From the NCBI GenBank assembly GCA_030278955.1, contig JAOANR010000003.1:57095628-57159627 (forward strand): DNA of 64,000 nt. The letters run 5' to 3'. Under the pieces are notes generated by a model. It searched no databases and had not been told where the DNA came from. It was given only the letters and a program-made list of their open reading frames with translations. A program made the translations under genes and the position numbers. This document shows, in pieces, positions 61,163 to 64,000 of this stretch (position 1 is the stretch's first letter; each line of letters opens with the position of its first letter). Origin of the DNA: Hygrophila difformis. Lineage: Eukaryota; Streptophyta; Magnoliopsida; Lamiales; Acanthaceae.

Positions 61163-61432
61163 GGCCCCGTTCTCTAGGACTTATTACTTATTTTTTTACA
61201 AAAATCAGATCAGACCAGATCAGATAAGAAACATTGAGATCAGAACAAATTAAGAAGATCAGACCAGACCAGATCAGATCAGATCAAATCATTATAATAA
61301 TATAGAGAAAATAAGATCATATCAGACCAGATCAGAAACATTCAGACCAGATCAGACAAATTCAGATCAGACCAAACAAGATCTTATAAATTCAAATCCT
61401 ACTAAAAAAATTAAGGCCTAGAGAACAAGGCC
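61163..61432. mobile_element. Small TIR element filled with GATCAGACCA repeats
   Basis: Inverted ends GGCCCCGTTCTCTAGGACTT and the complement of GGCCTTGTTCTCTAGGCCTT bound 270 bp. The interior has about 15 copies of (A)GATCAGACCA or AGATCAGATC variants. The flanking triplet TAT may be the target duplication. Confidence 0.65.
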
Positions 61433-63178
61433 TATAAGTGTTTCATTCATATTCATGTTGCATGTAAATTATAAATGAAAAAACTCAATTAATTCACTTT
61501 CAACCGTTAGCGGAAATAGATCAATATAATATATGATTATAGAATTTTGGAAAAGTATCACTATTTAAATTCACAAATTTAAAAAATATTGTGATTAAAA
61601 ATAAGATAGTGCAAGAATATAAATTTTTTTATATATTAACTATTCATATAATTTAATTTCAGCAATTATTTAAATTAGATAAAAGGGATTAAAAAAAGAG
61701 TACGATACCCATGTAAAAATGATACTATTATATATAACCCCATGTAGTGGTAATTGTTTTGTGCGGATATGCTAACTATATTAGTATAATTATTATTATT
61801 ATACTTACAATATAATATAATTCTCTATAAAATATGAATAATTAAAATATGAATTTAATTTGTCAACATTAAGTTCACATCAAGGTAATGATGCAAGTTG
61901 GAAATTGTGCACAATAATAGAGGGAAAAAAATAATTTATATACGTGTTTATTCTTATTTCTAATTGAAGAATATTAGTACTAATTTAATAGTTTTGGAAT
62001 TATTAGAACAAAATAATTTGGAATGTTCAACCAATTTAATAAAAACGAATAATGATGATAGAAATTTTCTTTAAAGCATCTCTTTTAGAACTTTGTGCAC
62101 ATTAAATGTAAAGTGATTAATACAAATAAATTTAAAATCCTCATATAAAATTATTTTCTCTATAAATTTAAATAAAGTCTATTTTTAAAGTAAGTTAATA
62201 ATTTCTTCCGATTTAAGTATTCTATCCTACTAATTATTAAAAATTTATTGTGATATATATATATATATATTCATATAAATAATATGAGTCTTTTTATGTA
62301 AGTACTCATATTTTGAATGTCAAATAAAAATAAATTAATAAAAAATACAACAAAAATAATTTTTAGATTATAAAGGAGGCTGAATATAAATAATTTTTTT
62401 TGAAGTATAATTTATTAGTGACATTAGATTTACGTGAAGTCGAAGTGTAAATTACAATGGGGTAGTTGAATACATTTTAAGTGTTATTAAATAATAATTG
62501 CAATACATGAATGACATTAAATATTTTCTTGGACTATTGTTATTACCAACACAACTTTATGTATTGTCATATGAAGCATTAAAATACGGATTTTAATGGT
62601 TCAATGCATTTTAAAACCCTATTAAAGTGGTTAATTACAAATAAATTGTATAGTATTTCTCGTTTTAATTTTTTAGTGGAAGAACCAATATAGGCTACAA
62701 AAATTAAATTGTAACTTATTACAACTCCTACTATTTAACTAAAGCATAATTGTAAAATCAAATGAATTAGTTACAGTGTATAATGACGGATGGACGATAT
62801 TGATACATTGTATTTTATTACTTTTTTTTTTGGGGCGCAACTTGTATTTTATCACTTAAGAATACTATGTAGGTAACATGATGGATTTGATTTGAGAAGT
62901 GTAATATATTATTGATTATAATATTGGTGATCCATTTAATTATATTTTTGTAAATTTAATGAAAGTTAATTCATTTTAATAAAATTAAATTATAGAAGGG
63001 TAAAATAAAAATAATCAATTTTCATAATCAGAAAATATTATTCTTTTAAAGTTTAAATAAAATCAATATTTTGAATAAAATGTAAATTTAGAGGATTAAA
63101 ATAAAATAAAAAATAAAAAATTCAGAGATACTAGTATATTAATCGTAAATTATTTTTGAATACATTAATAAACAAAGT
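61433..63178. other. AT-rich sequence upstream of RPA1, no gene
   Basis: About 1.7 kb of strongly A+T-rich DNA with microsatellite-like stretches ((TA)n near 62255). No gene, transposon terminus or conserved block was recognised. Confidence 0.35.
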
Positions 63179-63341
63179 TGATTCTTTTATAGAATTGGGC
63201 CAGGCCCACTTCACAATGAGCTGCTCAATTTCTGCAGCCCATTGACTCAGTTGGTCTATATAAACCGCATGTAGGCAATGATGACCAAAAAGCACAATTA
63301 ATTCGTCATTTTGGCGCTCTATCTTGCGTTTTCGGTTTCTA
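63179..63341 (+). promoter_or_regulatory. RPA1 core promoter with TATA box, site II and E2F motifs
   Basis: It lies directly upstream of the RPA1 start codon. TGGGCC (63196-63201) and GGCCCA (63203-63208) form the paired site II arrangement bound by TCP factors in genes of growing cells. TATATAAA at 63257-63264 is a good TATA box. TTTGGCGC at 63310-63317 fits the plant E2F consensus TTTSSCGC, common in S-phase replication genes. The combination suits a DNA replication factor. An almost identical copy is at 58093-58255. Confidence 0.75.
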
Positions 63342-63449
63342 TAGAGCTCTAGGGTTTTTAAAACTCCACTCCCCCCTTCTCCCTCCAACTCTTCGAATCC
63401 TAGCAATCCACTCACGATCCCGCAGATTGTGCCCACGGGTTGCGGAAAT

Positions 63450-63733
63450 ATGGTTAAATTGACGGAAGGGGCGATAACGTTGCTCTCCACCCCTGATTCT
63501 AGTTTGGACGATTTAAAGCCGGTGTTGCAGGTCGTCGATGTGCGGCTTCTCAACACTGTGAATGCTCAGAATCAGAATGTCGAGCGGTTTCGGATCCTGC
63601 TTTCCGATGGAGAGTACACCCAGCAAGGCATGCTCGCGACCCAGATGAACGAATTGGTGCGAAACGACACGGTGCAGAAGGGAAGCATTATTCAGTTGAA
63701 CCAGTTCGTTTGTAACATAATTCAGAATCGAAT
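63450..63733 (+). CDS. RPA1: Replication protein A 70-kDa subunit (RPA1), first exon
   Basis: Encodes the first 94 residues of RPA1, the large subunit of the single-stranded DNA-binding complex used in replication, repair and recombination. The N-terminal interaction domain (DBD-F) is recognisable: VKLTEGAITLL, VLQVVDVRLLN, RFRILLSDGEYTQQGMLATQ and IQLNQFVCNIIQNR correspond to the beta-strands of the family fold. The exon starts at ATG 63450; the slightly longer open frame upstream begins with GTG. It ends at donor AAT/GTGAGT in phase 2. The rest of the gene lies beyond the right edge, so which RPA1 paralogue (A-E type) it is cannot be decided. Confidence 0.9.
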
Positions 63734-64000
63734 GTGAGTATCTAATTTTTGTTTCCCGTATTGGACTCTGTACTTTAATTTTGGTTGATTGGTTAGATGT
63801 TCCGTGTCTTGGTTTCGGGGTTAGGGTTTGGAGTCTGCGGTGGGAAAATTGAATTTCGAATTTGGGCGATTACATGGTCTAAATCAGGGTCGTTCGGCGA
63901 TTTGTTGTATGTAGTTATGTGCTTGGGCCTTGGGTTGAGATTGTTCTATGTTCAAGATTGGGCCTTCTGAAGCATTCTATTAATAGATTCGTTACTAGCT
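63734..64000 (+). other. RPA1 intron 1, running off the window
   Basis: Starts with GTGAGT at 63734. It is T- and G-rich as expected of a plant intron. No further exon is visible before 64000. Confidence 0.75.

Larger units (their letters stand above)
58256..63178. mobile_element. 4.9-kb repeat-rich insertion between the promoter duplicates
   Basis: Everything between the two 163-bp copies. Its left edge is a Helitron-type 3' end on the minus strand. It contains (ATT)n at 58329-58379, two copies of a GGATGTAAAGTTT segment (about 58437 and 59181) each next to a GC hairpin, a 60-bp minisatellite, a ~270-bp tandem repeat, a GATCAGACCA element, and AT-rich sequence. No coding sequence was found. 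Confidence 0.7.

Overview
This window is nuclear DNA from a flowering plant, most likely a eudicot. It has spliced genes with GT-AG introns, many nested plant-type transposons (Ty3/gypsy and Ty1/copia LTR elements, Helitrons, CACTA, Stowaway- and Tourist-like MITEs, tRNA-derived SINEs), AT-rich spacers and long microsatellites. The species cannot be fixed from sequence alone.

Four host genes are visible. Two encode LAT-family polyamine/proton symporters (PUT type) and lie head to head about 41 kb apart. The left copy is on the minus strand (main exon 1194-2630, 5' exon 4725-4871). The right copy is on the plus strand (5' exon 45697-45912, main exon 49735-51180). Each has a short 5' exon joined in phase 0 through a long intron to one large exon carrying the whole transporter domain. 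Tail to tail with the right copy is a mitochondrial ribosomal protein uS11 gene (NFD3-like; exons 53008-53134 and 51675-52255, minus). From memory, Arabidopsis At1g31817 (NFD3) lies beside At1g31820 and At1g31830 (PUT1, PUT2), so this looks like conserved microsynteny enlarged by transposons. At the right edge, exon 1 of a replication protein A 70-kDa subunit gene (63450-63733, plus) runs off the window.

The space between the two transporter genes is almost entirely transposons. 8606-17943 is a complete gypsy-type LTR element with near-identical LTRs and a 5-bp target duplication but wrecked coding regions. It sits inside a MITE. 18036-21229 is a 5'-truncated copia element, followed by a 790-bp (CTC)n(CAT)n microsatellite. 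27043-35222 is a second, decayed Tekay/Del-like gypsy element whose 5' LTR is truncated. 36650-39207 (plus) and 39368-44916 (minus) are two members of one copia family. Between them lie three SINEs, several long-inverted-repeat elements and tandem repeats.

The right end (53.5-63.2 kb) holds an NLR resistance-gene relic, a compact Helitron (56341-57728), and a 4.9-kb insertion flanked by two nearly identical 163-bp copies of the RPA1 core promoter (TATA box, site II motifs, E2F site). No bacterial-type gene system, CRISPR array, tRNA gene or rRNA gene was seen. The most unusual observations are the duplicated RPA1 promoter around a Helitron-ended insert, the very long pure CAT array, the recently moved but coding-dead LTR element, and a family of Mutator-like elements with a core of short degenerate repeats.
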